Shown: positions 34,709-43,999, counted from the first letter of the stretch. The stretch: 64,000 bases of DNA from Rhizobium deserti (GCF_004358025.1 NZ_SMTL01000005.1:124001-188000); one strand, 5' to 3'. Translations and numbers: made by a program. The notes: generated by a model from the sequence alone, not told the origin.

Positions 34709-35644
34709 TCACCCCTTGTTCAACAGTGTCTGGCGCGGCAGGATGATCAGCATCGAATAGGCGATCAGCAAGACCAGCAGCACCAAGGCGATTGCCGAGG
34801 CATAGCCAAAATCAAGCGCCTTGAACGCTTGGGTAAAGATATAGCTGGCGACGATCTGGGTGCGATCCGCCGGGCCGCCGCCCGTCATCACCACGATGAG
34901 GTCGGCGAAATTGGATACCCATACGGTGCGCAGCAGCACGGTAATGGCGATGGTCGGCGCCAGAAAGGGCAGGGTGATAGACAGGAAACGTTGCATCCAG
35001 TTCGCACCGTCGATGGAGGCAGCTTCGTAAAGATCGCGCGGGATCGACTGCAGTGCGGCCAGAAGGGTGATCGCAAAGAACGGAATGCCCCACCAGACAT
35101 TAGCGATGATCGGCCCCCACATAGCGTGATGCGGATCGGACAGGAGATTGCCCGGTTGGTCGATCAGCCCAAGCGCGAACAGCCAGTGCGGCAACGGCCC
35201 GATGACCGGGTTGAACAGCCAGGCCCAGTTGAGGCCAGCCAGGAAGGATGGCACGGCCCAAGGCAGGAAAACCAGCGCCTGCACCATGCCGCGGCCGCGG
35301 AAGGGCTTGTCGAGAAGCAGGGCCAGGATCAGGCCAAAGGTGAACTGCAGCACCACCGAGGCTCCGGTCCACCACAGCGTATTCTTTAGCGCGCCGGAAA
35401 AGGCCTTGTCCTGGGAAAGGGTGCGAAAGTGATCAAGGCCGACAAATCCGCCGGAAAACGGGTTGAGCAGCTGGATGTCGCGGAAGGCGTAGGACATGCC
35501 GAGCACCAGCGGCACCAGCATGACAGTAATGATCAGGATCAGCGCAGGCGCGCTGTAGAGGTAAGGTTCGGCATGATCGGCAAGCTGGGCCAAAAACGGT
35601 TTGCGCGTCCGTCGCCCATGGCTGGAAGTGAATGCGGTGGTCAT
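34709..35644 (-). CDS. Carbohydrate-type ABC transporter permease (MalF-like)
   Basis: A 311-residue permease starting at 35644 (MTTAFTSSHGRRTRKPF); the longer frame overlaps the hairpin and neighbouring gene and is rejected. Landmarks are YLYSAPALILIITVMLVPLVLG and the EAA loop YEAASIDGANWMQRFLSITLPFL near residue 220. It follows the substrate-binding-protein gene with a strong hairpin between. Confidence 0.88.
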   Translation of the reverse strand: MTTAFTSSHGRRTRKPFLAQLADHAEPYLYSAPALILIITVMLVPLVLGMSYAFRDIQLLNPFSGGFVGLDHFRTLSQDKAFSGALKNTLWWTGASVVLQFTFGLILALLLDKPFRGRGMVQALVFLPWAVPSFLAGLNWAWLFNPVIGPLPHWLFALGLIDQPGNLLSDPHHAMWGPIIANVWWGIPFFAITLLAALQSIPRDLYEAASIDGANWMQRFLSITLPFLAPTIAITVLLRTVWVSNFADLIVVMTGGGPADRTQIVASYIFTQAFKALDFGYASAIALVLLVLLIAYSMLIILPRQTLLNKG

Positions 35645-35692
35645 TGGCAGGATCGTCCCCGTGGGCGGCATCATGGCCGTCGTCGCGGTCAA

Positions 35693-35722
35693 ACGAGCCG
35701 GCAGCAGGTGCTGCCGGCTCGT
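35693..35722 (-). terminator. Perfect 13-bp hairpin between binding-protein and permease genes
   Basis: ACGAGCCGGCAGC (35693-35705) pairs perfectly with GCTGCCGGCTCGT (35710-35722) around AGGT. It sits between the binding-protein stop and the MalF-like start, where hairpins often reduce read-through or stabilise the upstream message so the binding protein is made in excess. Confidence 0.8.
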
Positions 35723-35729
35723 CATCGAC

Positions 35730-36989
35730 TTATTTTTTGGCCAGATGTTTCTGCTGTGCCTTGGTGAGGTAGTCTGCCCACTGGTTGGCGAGGTCGGCGG
35801 CTGATATGTCGCCAAGCAGCGCCTGCTGCGATGTCTTGATCGCGATCGAATCCTTGAACAGGGCGAATTCCTGGAGGTAGGTCGGCATCACAGTCGGCAC
35901 TGTATTCGGGTCCGCCAGTTCCTCGAACCAGCCTTTGAACTGGTCACCTGCGTAGAACGGATCCTTTTCAGCCGATGTATAGGCCGGCAGCGCACCGATC
36001 TTCTTGTTCCATTCAAGATTGCCTTCACGGCCCTGAAGCGTGGCGATCAGCTTCCAGGACAGGTCCTTATTGTCGCTTTTGGCGAACATCGACCAGCCGG
36101 CATAACCAATGGTCGGGAAAGATTTGCCGTCCGGTCCCTTAGGCAGCGGGATGACGCCGAAATCTTCCTTCTTCATCCGTTCGGCAACCGCGATGAGTGC
36201 ATCCGGATCCTGGTCGAGGAATGCGCAGGTGCCGGAATAAAAGCCGGCCACGACCTCGTTGAAGCCCCAGTTGACGCTATCCTTCGGCGCATAACCCTTC
36301 TTGTAGAGGTCTACCATCCATTCAATGCCCTTGGACCAGCCTGGACTGTTCATCGTTGAGGTGCCATCCTCGGCAAAATACGTGTTGTCGCCGGCCATGG
36401 AGGCGGCAAAGATCATCCAGCCGTTGAGGCCGCCTGGCCCGCCGCGCATGCAGTATCCGTATTTGCCGGGAAGCTTTGAAACAGCTTCGGATGCCTTGCT
36501 GAATTCTTCCATGTTCTTCGGCGGTGCCGAAACGCCGGCCTGCGAAAGCAGCTTCTTGTTGTAGAACATGGCGCGTAGGTAGAAGCCGTAGGGCAGCATG
36601 TAGGCAGTGTTCTTGACATCGCGACCGAGTTCCAGCGCGCGCGGCGTCAGTTCCTTGGTGTTTTCCCACTTCGCCAGATAGGGCTCAAGGCTTTCGAGCA
36701 TGCCGTTATTGGCATAGAGCGACAGCCAGGTGTCCGGCATTTCCATGACGTCGGGCGTATCGCCGGCCGAAACCATGGTCGCGAATTTTTGAAAAGCCTC
36801 GTTCCACGGCAGCGAGATGATCTCGACCTTGGTGCCGGGGTTTTCCGTTTCGAACTTCGAAACGAGCCCGTGCAGCGTCTGCGTGCGCTCCGGGCTAGTA
36901 ATTACTTCGACCAGCTTGAGCGTCGTATCTGCCATCGCGCTTGAAGCCATCAGCGACGCAAGAAGCGCGGTTGCGATCAGTGTCCTCAT
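35730..36989 (-). CDS. ABC transporter extracellular solute-binding protein (group 1)
   Basis: A 419-residue periplasmic binding protein. The start at 36989 (MRTLIATALLASLMASSAMA) follows GGGAGA at the right spacing, and the signal peptide cleaves before DTTL. The mature part has LVSKFETENPGTKVEIISLPWNE and the GKYGYCMRGGPGGLNGWMI region typical of group 1 sugar-binding proteins. It belongs to the importer encoded downstream. The neighbouring PLP enzyme suggests the ligand might not be a simple sugar. Confidence 0.88.
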   Translation of the reverse strand: MRTLIATALLASLMASSAMADTTLKLVEVITSPERTQTLHGLVSKFETENPGTKVEIISLPWNEAFQKFATMVSAGDTPDVMEMPDTWLSLYANNGMLESLEPYLAKWENTKELTPRALELGRDVKNTAYMLPYGFYLRAMFYNKKLLSQAGVSAPPKNMEEFSKASEAVSKLPGKYGYCMRGGPGGLNGWMIFAASMAGDNTYFAEDGTSTMNSPGWSKGIEWMVDLYKKGYAPKDSVNWGFNEVVAGFYSGTCAFLDQDPDALIAVAERMKKEDFGVIPLPKGPDGKSFPTIGYAGWSMFAKSDNKDLSWKLIATLQGREGNLEWNKKIGALPAYTSAEKDPFYAGDQFKGWFEELADPNTVPTVMPTYLQEFALFKDSIAIKTSQQALLGDISAADLANQWADYLTKAQQKHLAKK

Positions 36990-37020
36990 TGTCATTCTCC
37001 CAGTTTTGTTGGCTGTGGTG

Positions 37021-38187
37021 TCAGGACGCGACGGCGATCGCCTCCTCGAGATCGCTCCACAGGGCCTCGGTTCCCTCGAGGCCGACATGGAGGCGTACGG
37101 ACCGCGCGTGAATTCCGAATTCCTGCGCGGAATTTGGCTGCGCTTTCTGCTGCAGCACGACTTCGCCCGGTACGACCAGGCTTTCATGGCCTCCCCAGCT
37201 CACCCCAAGCCTGAAGAGCTTCAGATTGTCGCAAAAGGCGCGGATATCGACACCTTCGCGGAAGACCAGCGAAAACAGGCCGGATGTGCCGTTGAGGCCT
37301 GTCGGCAGACGGTTTGCCAATCCGGGATGGCAGACCTGCTCGACGATATCGAGGTCCTGCAGGCGCTGAGCGATGGCAAGCGCCGAGGCTTCATGAGCCT
37401 TCATGCGGATCGGCAGGGTGCGCAGGCCGCGGATCAGCAGCCAGGCGTCGAAGGGAGAAAGCTTGGCGCCAAGATAGGGATAGGCCTCCGCCTTGAGGCG
37501 GGCGATCATCTCTTTCGAGCCGGCGACGATTCCGGCCACGACGTCGCTGTGGCCGCCAAGATATTTGGAGGCCGAATGGATGACGAGATCGACGCCGAGC
37601 GTGATCGGCTGCTGGAAAATCGGGCTTGCCCAGCTGTTGTCGATCATCGAGACGACGCCATGCTTCTTCGCAATTGCCGCCAACGCGCAGACGTCATGAG
37701 CTTCCATCACCCAGCTGGTCGGGCTTTCCATGTAGAAGATTTTTGCGCCCGGCAGCGCCTTGTCGACCGCCGCCTCGTCGCGGCCGTCCACATAAGTGAC
37801 CTCGATATTCATACGCTTCAGGATGGTGCCGAACAGCCGGAAGGCATCGGGATAGACATGACGCACCGCGACGATTCGGTCGCCCGGCGCGACGAAGCTC
37901 AGCACGGCGGCGGAGATGGCGGCCATGCCACTGGCAAAACCGAGCGCATCCTCGGCGCCCTCAAGCTTGGCCAGCATTTCCTCGAACATGCGCACCGTCG
38001 GGTTGAGGCCGCGCGTATAGATCGGCCGCACCTTTTCGCCGCGATAGGATGAAACCATGTCGTCATAGTCGGAGAAGGTGAACAGCGAGGTCTGCGCGAT
38101 CGGCGGCACGACGGCGCTATAGGCATTGCCCTCGTCATGCGCAACGATCATCGAGGCAAGCTCGAATGGTGCGGCACCTTCGGTCAT
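37021..38187 (-). CDS. Cystathionine beta/gamma-lyase-like PLP enzyme (Cys/Met metabolism family)
   Basis: A 388-residue pyridoxal-phosphate enzyme. The Schiff-base lysine is K208 in HSASKYLGGHSD, D183 in MIDNSW binds the cofactor ring nitrogen, and the substrate-binding tail NRLPTGLNGTSGLFS is present. The family covers cystathionine lyases, gamma-synthase and O-acetylhomoserine sulfhydrylase. It overlaps the GntR gene by 4 bp (38184-38187) and precedes the ABC binding-protein gene by 31 bp, so it is co-transcribed with an importer. Substrate uncertain; a C-S lyase acting on an imported thioether is a reasonable inference. Confidence 0.85.
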   Translation of the reverse strand: MTEGAAPFELASMIVAHDEGNAYSAVVPPIAQTSLFTFSDYDDMVSSYRGEKVRPIYTRGLNPTVRMFEEMLAKLEGAEDALGFASGMAAISAAVLSFVAPGDRIVAVRHVYPDAFRLFGTILKRMNIEVTYVDGRDEAAVDKALPGAKIFYMESPTSWVMEAHDVCALAAIAKKHGVVSMIDNSWASPIFQQPITLGVDLVIHSASKYLGGHSDVVAGIVAGSKEMIARLKAEAYPYLGAKLSPFDAWLLIRGLRTLPIRMKAHEASALAIAQRLQDLDIVEQVCHPGLANRLPTGLNGTSGLFSLVFREGVDIRAFCDNLKLFRLGVSWGGHESLVVPGEVVLQQKAQPNSAQEFGIHARSVRLHVGLEGTEALWSDLEEAIAVAS

Positions 38188-38909
38188 CGGGACATTTCCT
38201 TGATGTCTTCCTCGACGATCTCGAGGATTTTCAGTGTTTCGACGCGCGCCGATTCCGGATCGCCAGCGGCGATCGCATCGAAAAGTGTGCGGTGGAACGG
38301 GAAGGACCGACGCGCGAAGTCGACGCGCTCGAACGGACTGCTCCAGAACTGCTCAAAGGTCTCGCGCATCTGTTCGAGGATCTGACGGAACAAGGGGTTA
38401 TGAGTTGCATCATAGATGGCCAGGTGGAAGGCTAGATCTTCCGGCCCGGAGGCCCCGCGGGTGTGATGCGCCTTTTCCATCACCTCGAGTTTAGCCTCGA
38501 TCTCCAAAAGATCGTCGGCCTTGCGCATGCGGGCGGCGACCATGCCCGCCTCGCATTCCAGCCCGCGTCGTACCTGCAGCGTCTGCAGAAGCACGTCGCG
38601 CAGATTTTCAGTGTCGAGCGACAGCGGCATATGGACAGTGCGTTTGGAAATTGGTTTCAGCAGGTAATTGCCGCTACCCTTGCGGCTGTCGATCACACCA
38701 AGCGCCTGGTAACGGCGAATTGCTTCGCGAATGGTCGAGCGTCCGACGCCGAGCGCCGACATCAAGTGCCGCTCGGGCGGCAGCCGGTCACCCGTCTTCA
38801 AGCGCGCCGCTTCGATGAAGGCAGCAAGCGCCTCGCTCACCTGAGCAGTTCGATCCGCCGGTGGGAGCAGAGACAGGATCCCGGCTGAGGCATTAAATTG
38901 GTCTGACAT
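38184..38909 (-). CDS. GntR-family regulator (FadR subfamily)
   Basis: A 241-residue regulator. Winged helix-turn-helix at about residues 30-75 (DRLPPERHLMSALGVGRSTIREAIRRYQALGVI) and an all-helical FCD effector domain behind it (AFHLAIYDATHNPLFRQIL region). The stop overlaps the PLP gene start (ATGA). A dyad covering the start codon at 38896-38919 suggests autorepression. It faces the M24 peptidase/monooxygenase genes across a 296-bp spacer, so it may control both sides. Confidence 0.9.
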   Translation of the reverse strand: MSDQFNASAGILSLLPPADRTAQVSEALAAFIEAARLKTGDRLPPERHLMSALGVGRSTIREAIRRYQALGVIDSRKGSGNYLLKPISKRTVHMPLSLDTENLRDVLLQTLQVRRGLECEAGMVAARMRKADDLLEIEAKLEVMEKAHHTRGASGPEDLAFHLAIYDATHNPLFRQILEQMRETFEQFWSSPFERVDFARRSFPFHRTLFDAIAAGDPESARVETLKILEIVEEDIKEMSR

Positions 38910-38919
38910 CTTGCCAATT
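38896..38919. promoter_or_regulatory. Predicted GntR/FadR-type operator over the regulator start
   Basis: AATTGG (38896-38901) and CCAATT (38914-38919) are a perfect inverted pair separated by 12 bp; the left arm continues into TGGTCTGAC, close to the TGGTNNNACCA form of FadR-type operators. It covers the start codon of the GntR gene. Confidence 0.5.
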
Positions 38920-39205
38920 AAGTCGAGAATATTTTTGTTGTCAACTACCCGCTATTCCAGCATCCAGTGGTGCTCACTATCGACTGTGGTTTCGGAAGTA
39001 CCTGGTATGCGTGAGATGCTGCCGTGGCCTCTATCGGAACCGAACCTGCCTTGGTGAATGATGTTTTGTCTGCTTAAACGTTGCGGCAGCCTAGCCGCAT
39101 CCCAAGTCACTCGTAAGGTGCCCAGCCGCGCATCTAATTTTGACCGGCGGAGATTGGTTGAATGCCTACCAAGACATTGGGCGGCAACGGATCTGGAGGT
39201 ACGTT

Positions 39206-40438
39206 ATGAGCGATATTGATCGACCGCGAGCCGAGAAGTTGATGCAGGATGCGGGGCTCGATGCACTGGTTATTTTCCAGCCGGAAGCCTTTCGCTACGC
39301 AATGGGCGCACCGGCTGGCGTGGCCACCATGTGGGGCAGGGCCGGTTCCGCCATCGCTTTGGTTCCAGCGGATGCTTCCGCAGGCCTGGCGGCGGTTGTG
39401 AGCGATCATGCTGCTGGCATAATCCGAAAGGCAGCGCCGCAAGTCGACCTACGTACCCATCGCATCTGGATCGACATGCTCGACATGAGCGGCGTTGAAA
39501 CCTTGAACCAAATTAATGGGGCCTACCAGGTCACCGGCGTCGGCGGCCCGCGGCCAGAAACCTTCGACCGTGCCGTCTGCTTCGGCCTGCTCGGCGATCT
39601 CCTGAAGGAGCGCGGGCTCGACCGGGCAAGCATCGGCGCCGATCTCGAATTCATTCCGGCCGCCGATTTCGAGGCGCTGAAACAGGCCCTGCCGGGTGTG
39701 ACTTGGAGCGATGGATCGCCGGTGCTGCGCCTCCTTCGGATGATCAAGTCTCCCCGCGAGATCGAGCTCCTGCGCCGCGCGGCGAGGGCGGCTGAAGCAG
39801 GGCTTATGCGCATGGCGACGACGGTGAAACCAGGTGTGCCTCTGGCGGCGCTTTCCGCTGCCTGTAAGGATGGCGCGCAAGCCTTTGCGGCAGAGAGCGG
39901 GTTTGCCTTGAGCGGCCATTGGGATTTCGTTTCGGTCGGCACCGATCTCTCGGATATGTCGGCGATGGTGACGCACGGCGCGCTGATCAAGGCGGATGTG
40001 GGGGCGCTGGTAGATGGCTATTCTTCCGACGGTGCCCGGACTTTTACCCACGGCCCCGCGTCGGCCCTGGCATCGGAAATTTTCAAGGCGCTGGAGAATG
40101 CATTCGCGGTTGGGCTGGAACAGCTTCGTCCCGGCAACACGTTCGGCGCCGTCCATGCAGCCATGCTCGGATCGATGCGCAAGGACGGTTTTGCCAATTA
40201 TTACCGTGGGCATTTCGGCCATTCGGTCGGCGGGGGTGTCGGCATCGAGGAATGGCCGTTCTTCTCCACGGACAATCCGGAGATCATTCAGGCAGACATG
40301 GTCGTCGCACTTGAGGCGCCGTTCTATGGCCAAGGGCTCGGTGCACTGATGATCGAGGACCAGTTCCTGATCACCGGGACAGGGCCTGAATGCATGACGA
40401 CGCTGCCTCGCACGTTGCGCGATCTTTCCATGGAATAG
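39206..40438 (+). CDS. M24-family metallopeptidase (Xaa-Pro aminopeptidase/prolidase-like)
   Basis: A 410-residue cytoplasmic enzyme with a creatinase-type N domain and a pita-bread C domain. All five metal ligands are visible: D264 and D275 (KADVGALVDGYSSD), H339 (GHFGHSVGG), E370 (VALEAPFY) and E384 (MIEDQFLIT). The start at 39206 (MSDIDRPRAE) follows GGAGG. The next gene, 122 bp on, is a monooxygenase. Substrates in this family include X-Pro peptides and small amides; the specific one is unknown. Confidence 0.88.
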   Translation: MSDIDRPRAEKLMQDAGLDALVIFQPEAFRYAMGAPAGVATMWGRAGSAIALVPADASAGLAAVVSDHAAGIIRKAAPQVDLRTHRIWIDMLDMSGVETLNQINGAYQVTGVGGPRPETFDRAVCFGLLGDLLKERGLDRASIGADLEFIPAADFEALKQALPGVTWSDGSPVLRLLRMIKSPREIELLRRAARAAEAGLMRMATTVKPGVPLAALSAACKDGAQAFAAESGFALSGHWDFVSVGTDLSDMSAMVTHGALIKADVGALVDGYSSDGARTFTHGPASALASEIFKALENAFAVGLEQLRPGNTFGAVHAAMLGSMRKDGFANYYRGHFGHSVGGGVGIEEWPFFSTDNPEIIQADMVVALEAPFYGQGLGALMIEDQFLITGTGPECMTTLPRTLRDLSME

Positions 40439-40560
40439 GAAAGCATGTCAGAGGCAGAGATTTTCTCTGTGCGGCTTGAGCTTGGAACAATGTTCTCTGG
40501 TGCGGCGCGGCGGAACACCTATGTGAAAGGGAACATCCCTCCTAGCCTATCGAGCGATCC

Positions 40561-41880
40561 ATGGCCAAGTTCCTGCACCTTACCGCCTTCATGCGTCCCG
40601 TCAGCCTGCACACCGGCGCCTGGCGTTACCCCGGTGCCTTTGCCGACGCCAATTTCAACTTCGCTCATATCAAGTCCTTCGCGCAGAAGCTGGAAGCGGC
40701 CAACTTCGATGCCTTCTTCATGGCCGATCATCTGGCGGTGCTGAACATGCCGGTCGAGGCCCTGAAGCGCAGCCATACGGTGACTTCCTTTGAGCCTTTC
40801 ACCCTGCTCTCGGCGCTGGCGGCGGTAACCGAGCGCATCGGCCTGGCGGCGACGGCCTCGACCACCTACGACGAGCCCTATCATATTGCCCGGCGTTTCG
40901 CCTCGCTCGACCATATCAGCAACGGACGCGCGGCCTGGAACATCGTCACCACGTCCAATCCGGATGCAGCCCGCAATTTCGGGCAGGACGAGCATGCGGA
41001 ACATGGCGAGCGATACAAGCGGGCGCGCGAATTCTACGACGTGGTGACCGGGCTGTGGGACAGCTTTGCGGACGACGCCTTCATCCGCGACCAGGAGAGC
41101 GGCATCTTCCTAGATCCAGCAAAGATGCATGTCCTGGCCCACAAGGGCGATGAACTGAGCGTCCGCGGACCTCTCAACATCGCCCGGCCGGTACAGGGCT
41201 GGCCGGTGATCGTGCAGGCCGGCCAGTCGGAGCCGGGACGTCAGCTGGCCGCAGAGACTGCCGAATTGGTCTTCTGTTCGCCGCGCGACCTTGCCGGCGG
41301 CAAGGCGCTCTATGCCGACATCAAGGGACGCATGGCGGCCGTCGGGCGTGACCGCGCTCATCTGAAGATCTTGCCCGCGGCCTTTGTCGTGGTCGGCGAG
41401 ACCGTCGAGGACGCGAAGGCAAAGCGCTCCAAGCTCGACAGTCTGGTGCATTACGACAGCGCCATCGCTTCGCTGTCGATCTCGCTCGGCCACGACGCCT
41501 CCGGTTTCGATCCGGATGGCCCGCTGCCGGAAATTCCGGAAACCAACGCCAGCAAGTCCGGCCGCGCCCAGGTGCTGAAACTGGCGGCAGACGAAAAACT
41601 GACCGTGCGGCAGCTCGCCCAGCGTTACGGCGGTTATTCCGGGCTCGCTTTCGTCGGAACGCCACAGACGATCGCCGACGAGATGCAGGCATGGCTGGAT
41701 GAGGAGGCTGCGGACGGATTTACGGTGGTATTCCCCTATCTGCCGCAGGGCCTGGACGACGTAACACAGCAGCTCGTGCCGGAACTTCAGCGCCGTGGAT
41801 TGTTTCGCCGCGACTACGAGGGCAGCACTTTGCGTGAACACCTCGGCCTCCCAAGACCGGCCAATCGCTTCTTCTCATAA
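40561..41880 (+). CDS. FMN-dependent monooxygenase, NtaA/SnaA/DszA (nitrilotriacetate monooxygenase) family
   Basis: A 439-residue luciferase-like monooxygenase. Family landmarks are the N-terminal GAWRYPGAF, DAFFMADHLAVLNM near residue 55, LDHISNGRAAWNIVTTSNPDAARNFG near residue 118, the PVIVQAGQSEPGRQLAAETAELVF core near residue 215, and the C-terminal YGGYSGLAFVGTPQ. These enzymes need a separate flavin reductase and cleave C-N or C-S bonds. Start ATG has no strong ribosome site. With the nearby C-S-lyase-like gene, a thioether or amine substrate is possible. Confidence 0.9.
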   Translation: MAKFLHLTAFMRPVSLHTGAWRYPGAFADANFNFAHIKSFAQKLEAANFDAFFMADHLAVLNMPVEALKRSHTVTSFEPFTLLSALAAVTERIGLAATASTTYDEPYHIARRFASLDHISNGRAAWNIVTTSNPDAARNFGQDEHAEHGERYKRAREFYDVVTGLWDSFADDAFIRDQESGIFLDPAKMHVLAHKGDELSVRGPLNIARPVQGWPVIVQAGQSEPGRQLAAETAELVFCSPRDLAGGKALYADIKGRMAAVGRDRAHLKILPAAFVVVGETVEDAKAKRSKLDSLVHYDSAIASLSISLGHDASGFDPDGPLPEIPETNASKSGRAQVLKLAADEKLTVRQLAQRYGGYSGLAFVGTPQTIADEMQAWLDEEAADGFTVVFPYLPQGLDDVTQQLVPELQRRGLFRRDYEGSTLREHLGLPRPANRFFS

Positions 41881-42156
41881 ATAGGCGCTTGGTCGACATG
41901 GCTCTGATTGTTTTTGATCTCTTCGCTCACGACCAAATGCATGACGACGCACCGCTTCGTGAGGAGGTCGTTGACAAATAGTCTGCGACCCGAGTCGGGC
42001 TCCGTGGCCTCGCTGATGACGCTCGCTGCCCTTAGGGGAAGGCAGCCGATACCTCTCCGGCGTCTTTTGCGCCGGTTAGTTCAAGCGCCACGCTTGGCGC
42101 CTGAGAGGCGCACATTGCAGGAACCGCTTTGACGAAAAGACCAGCGGCCTGACTTC
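41881..42156. other. Intergenic DNA, no supported gene
   Basis: The open frames here (for example 41908-42132, Arg/Leu-rich) have no ribosome site and an unnatural composition. Several near-palindromic GGCGCC words occur around 42070-42110. Nothing nameable. Confidence 0.4.
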
Positions 42157-42426
42157 TCAGTCGTTGATAGTTATTGCGCACCTATTCGACGTCGGCCGCT
42201 CGACGAGGCTGATTTGCCAATCGCCGTCAAACCCGAAATTTGGGGCCGGAAGCTGGTCGCAAAACCAGAAGCCTGTCAGCTTCGCAATCTGAGGGGCGCA
42301 ATACCAGAACGCCTCTCCGCTTTCTTCGATCGCCCACCATTTCGCGTGAGCTGGCGCAATGGCCCAGTCTACGGCTGGTAAAGCGCTTTGTCGCTGGTTC
42401 ATAAACATCAAAGGACGATAGATCAT
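42157..42426 (-). CDS. Trp/Phe-rich small hypothetical protein (tentative)
   Basis: An 89-residue frame whose translation looks like a real protein: a regular aromatic pattern (DWAIAPAHAKWWAIEESGEAF, then LTGFWFCDQLPAPNFGFDGDW) with codon use like its neighbours. ATG 42426 has no clear ribosome site, so the start might be the internal ATG giving MNQRQSAL. No family recognised; alone in an intergenic stretch. Confidence 0.45.
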   Translation of the reverse strand: MIYRPLMFMNQRQSALPAVDWAIAPAHAKWWAIEESGEAFWYCAPQIAKLTGFWFCDQLPAPNFGFDGDWQISLVERPTSNRCAITIND

Positions 42427-42834
42427 GCCGCTGAACCAGCATTGAATCGGCCGATCATCTCCTGTTCATCTTGCCAACGGGAGCCTCTCATTTGGCCGCT
42501 TCCCTTTGGAGCGCACCGAATACAAGGGAGGCTTACTAAACCGCAGCTCGTTCGACAGATCGACGTGCTTGACTTGTCGGGGTTCTGCTCGAGAGCGGCT
42601 CGTTCGCTAACAATGAGAAGGAATACTCGCGCAGCGAATAAGGCCTGAAGACGCGCATTTTGCTCAGCCGGTGGCGCAATGGTATAAATTCTGGACCGGC
42701 TATGCGACAAGATCCGCCTGAACAACGGCGCCGGCTTTCAAACCGGCGCTGTTGTTCAGAACGTGGAAGGGGCTCTTGATAAACACCCGTAGGGACCTGC
42801 TGCGCGCATTCTGTGCAGCGTCTATAACCGAGAC
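42427..42834. other. Intergenic DNA between the small hypothetical gene and the second tctC
   Basis: No supported gene. Frames on both strands look like chance reading of each other. It contains the strong hairpin at 42718-42759. Confidence 0.4.
42718..42759 (-). terminator. Long hairpin downstream of the orphan tctC
   Basis: CTGAACAACGGCGCCGG (42718-42734) pairs with CCGGCGCTGTTGTTCAG (42743-42759) with one wobble around an 8-nt loop. It lies 76 bp past the tctC stop on the minus strand. The following minus-strand sequence has only scattered Ts, so termination is probable but not certain. Confidence 0.6.
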
Positions 42835-43824
42835 TTAATCCATCTGGACATTCGCGTCCTTCACGACCGGTTCCCATTTGGCAAGCTCTGCAGTGACGTG
42901 CTTTGCGAGTTCTTCAGGCGTAGAGCCAACGATCGTGGCACTGAACTCACCCATTCGGGCGATGACTGCCGGGTCCTTAAGAGCCTTGGTCGCCGCATCG
43001 TTCAGCTTGCTGACCACATCGGCAGGTGTCTTGGCCGGAGCAAAAAGTGCGTTCCAGGTGTATGTTTCATAGCCTGGAATGGCTTCTGCAATTGTTGGTA
43101 CGTCGGGGAAAGATTGTGCTCGTGCTGCAGTCGTCACTCCCAGCGCACGTAATGTGCCTGCCTTGATGTGACCCGACGATGAGGGAAGGTTGTCGAACAT
43201 GATCGAGATCTGATTGCCGATCAGGTCATTAAGCGCCGGGCCAGCGCCCTTATAAGGCACGTGCTGCATCTTCACGCCCGCCATACTGTTGAAAAGCTCA
43301 CCGGAAAGATGAAGAGGCGTGCCGTTGCCGGAGGAGGCGTAAGAGTATTTATCAGGCTCCTTCTTCAGAAGCGCTACCAGCTCGGCGACATTCTTGACCG
43401 GCAATTCCGGGTTCACGACGAGCACATTCGGCACGACGACCAGGAGCGAGATCGGAGCAAAGTCCTTCTCCGGATCGTAGGGCTTGGTCTTGAGGATCAA
43501 AGGGTTGAGGGCGTGCGTGGCGACTGTCCCCATCAGTATCGTATAGCCGTCCGGTTCGGCGCGTGCCACCTTGGCAGCGCCAAGATTGCCGCCCGCGCCC
43601 GCGACGTTCTCGACAACCACTTGCTGCTTGAGTGTTTCACCCATTTTCTGCGCGATGACTCGCGCGACGACATCCGTCGAACCTCCGGCCGCAAATGGTA
43701 CGACAAGAGTGAGCGTGCGATTGGGGAAAGATTGTGCCACAGCTGGAGCGCCAACCGACATCAAGGCAGCCGTCGATGCTGCCAGCAAAAGCGCAGCGCG
43801 CCGGTTCATTTTCTTGAAAATCAT
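42835..43824 (-). CDS. Orphan TctC/Bug-family substrate-binding protein
   Basis: A 329-residue periplasmic receptor. The start at 43824 (MIFKKMNRRAALLLAAS) follows an excellent GGAGGAGG site; cleavage is expected at APAVA-QSFP. Mature motifs are FPNRTLTLVVPFAAGGSTD, VENVAGAGGNLG and QHVPYKGAGPALND, as in the receptor at 2625. No tctA or tctB is adjacent, a common situation for Bug receptors, which are often present in excess over membrane subunits. It lies 175 bp downstream of the icd remnant on the same strand. Confidence 0.9.
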   Translation of the reverse strand: MIFKKMNRRAALLLAASTAALMSVGAPAVAQSFPNRTLTLVVPFAAGGSTDVVARVIAQKMGETLKQQVVVENVAGAGGNLGAAKVARAEPDGYTILMGTVATHALNPLILKTKPYDPEKDFAPISLLVVVPNVLVVNPELPVKNVAELVALLKKEPDKYSYASSGNGTPLHLSGELFNSMAGVKMQHVPYKGAGPALNDLIGNQISIMFDNLPSSSGHIKAGTLRALGVTTAARAQSFPDVPTIAEAIPGYETYTWNALFAPAKTPADVVSKLNDAATKALKDPAVIARMGEFSATIVGSTPEELAKHVTAELAKWEPVVKDANVQMD

Positions 43825-43999
43825 AGAAACCTCCTCCACTTTGCTCGAACTGGACGCTCGAGCAGATGTCGAAGATAGCCCGAAGATCCGAAGGGTCAAA
43901 TGCATTCGCCCATTTGCTAGGAGCCGACCAAGATAGGCTCGACTCAGCCCGGGATCAGCGCAGTGCAAGAACGCTGGCGATCACGCTGGCTCGTCCCGC

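Noticed and set aside
39001..39065. GGAAC at 39036 as a fourth EcfG promoter
   Set aside because: The -10 part at the required distance does not have GTT or TT.
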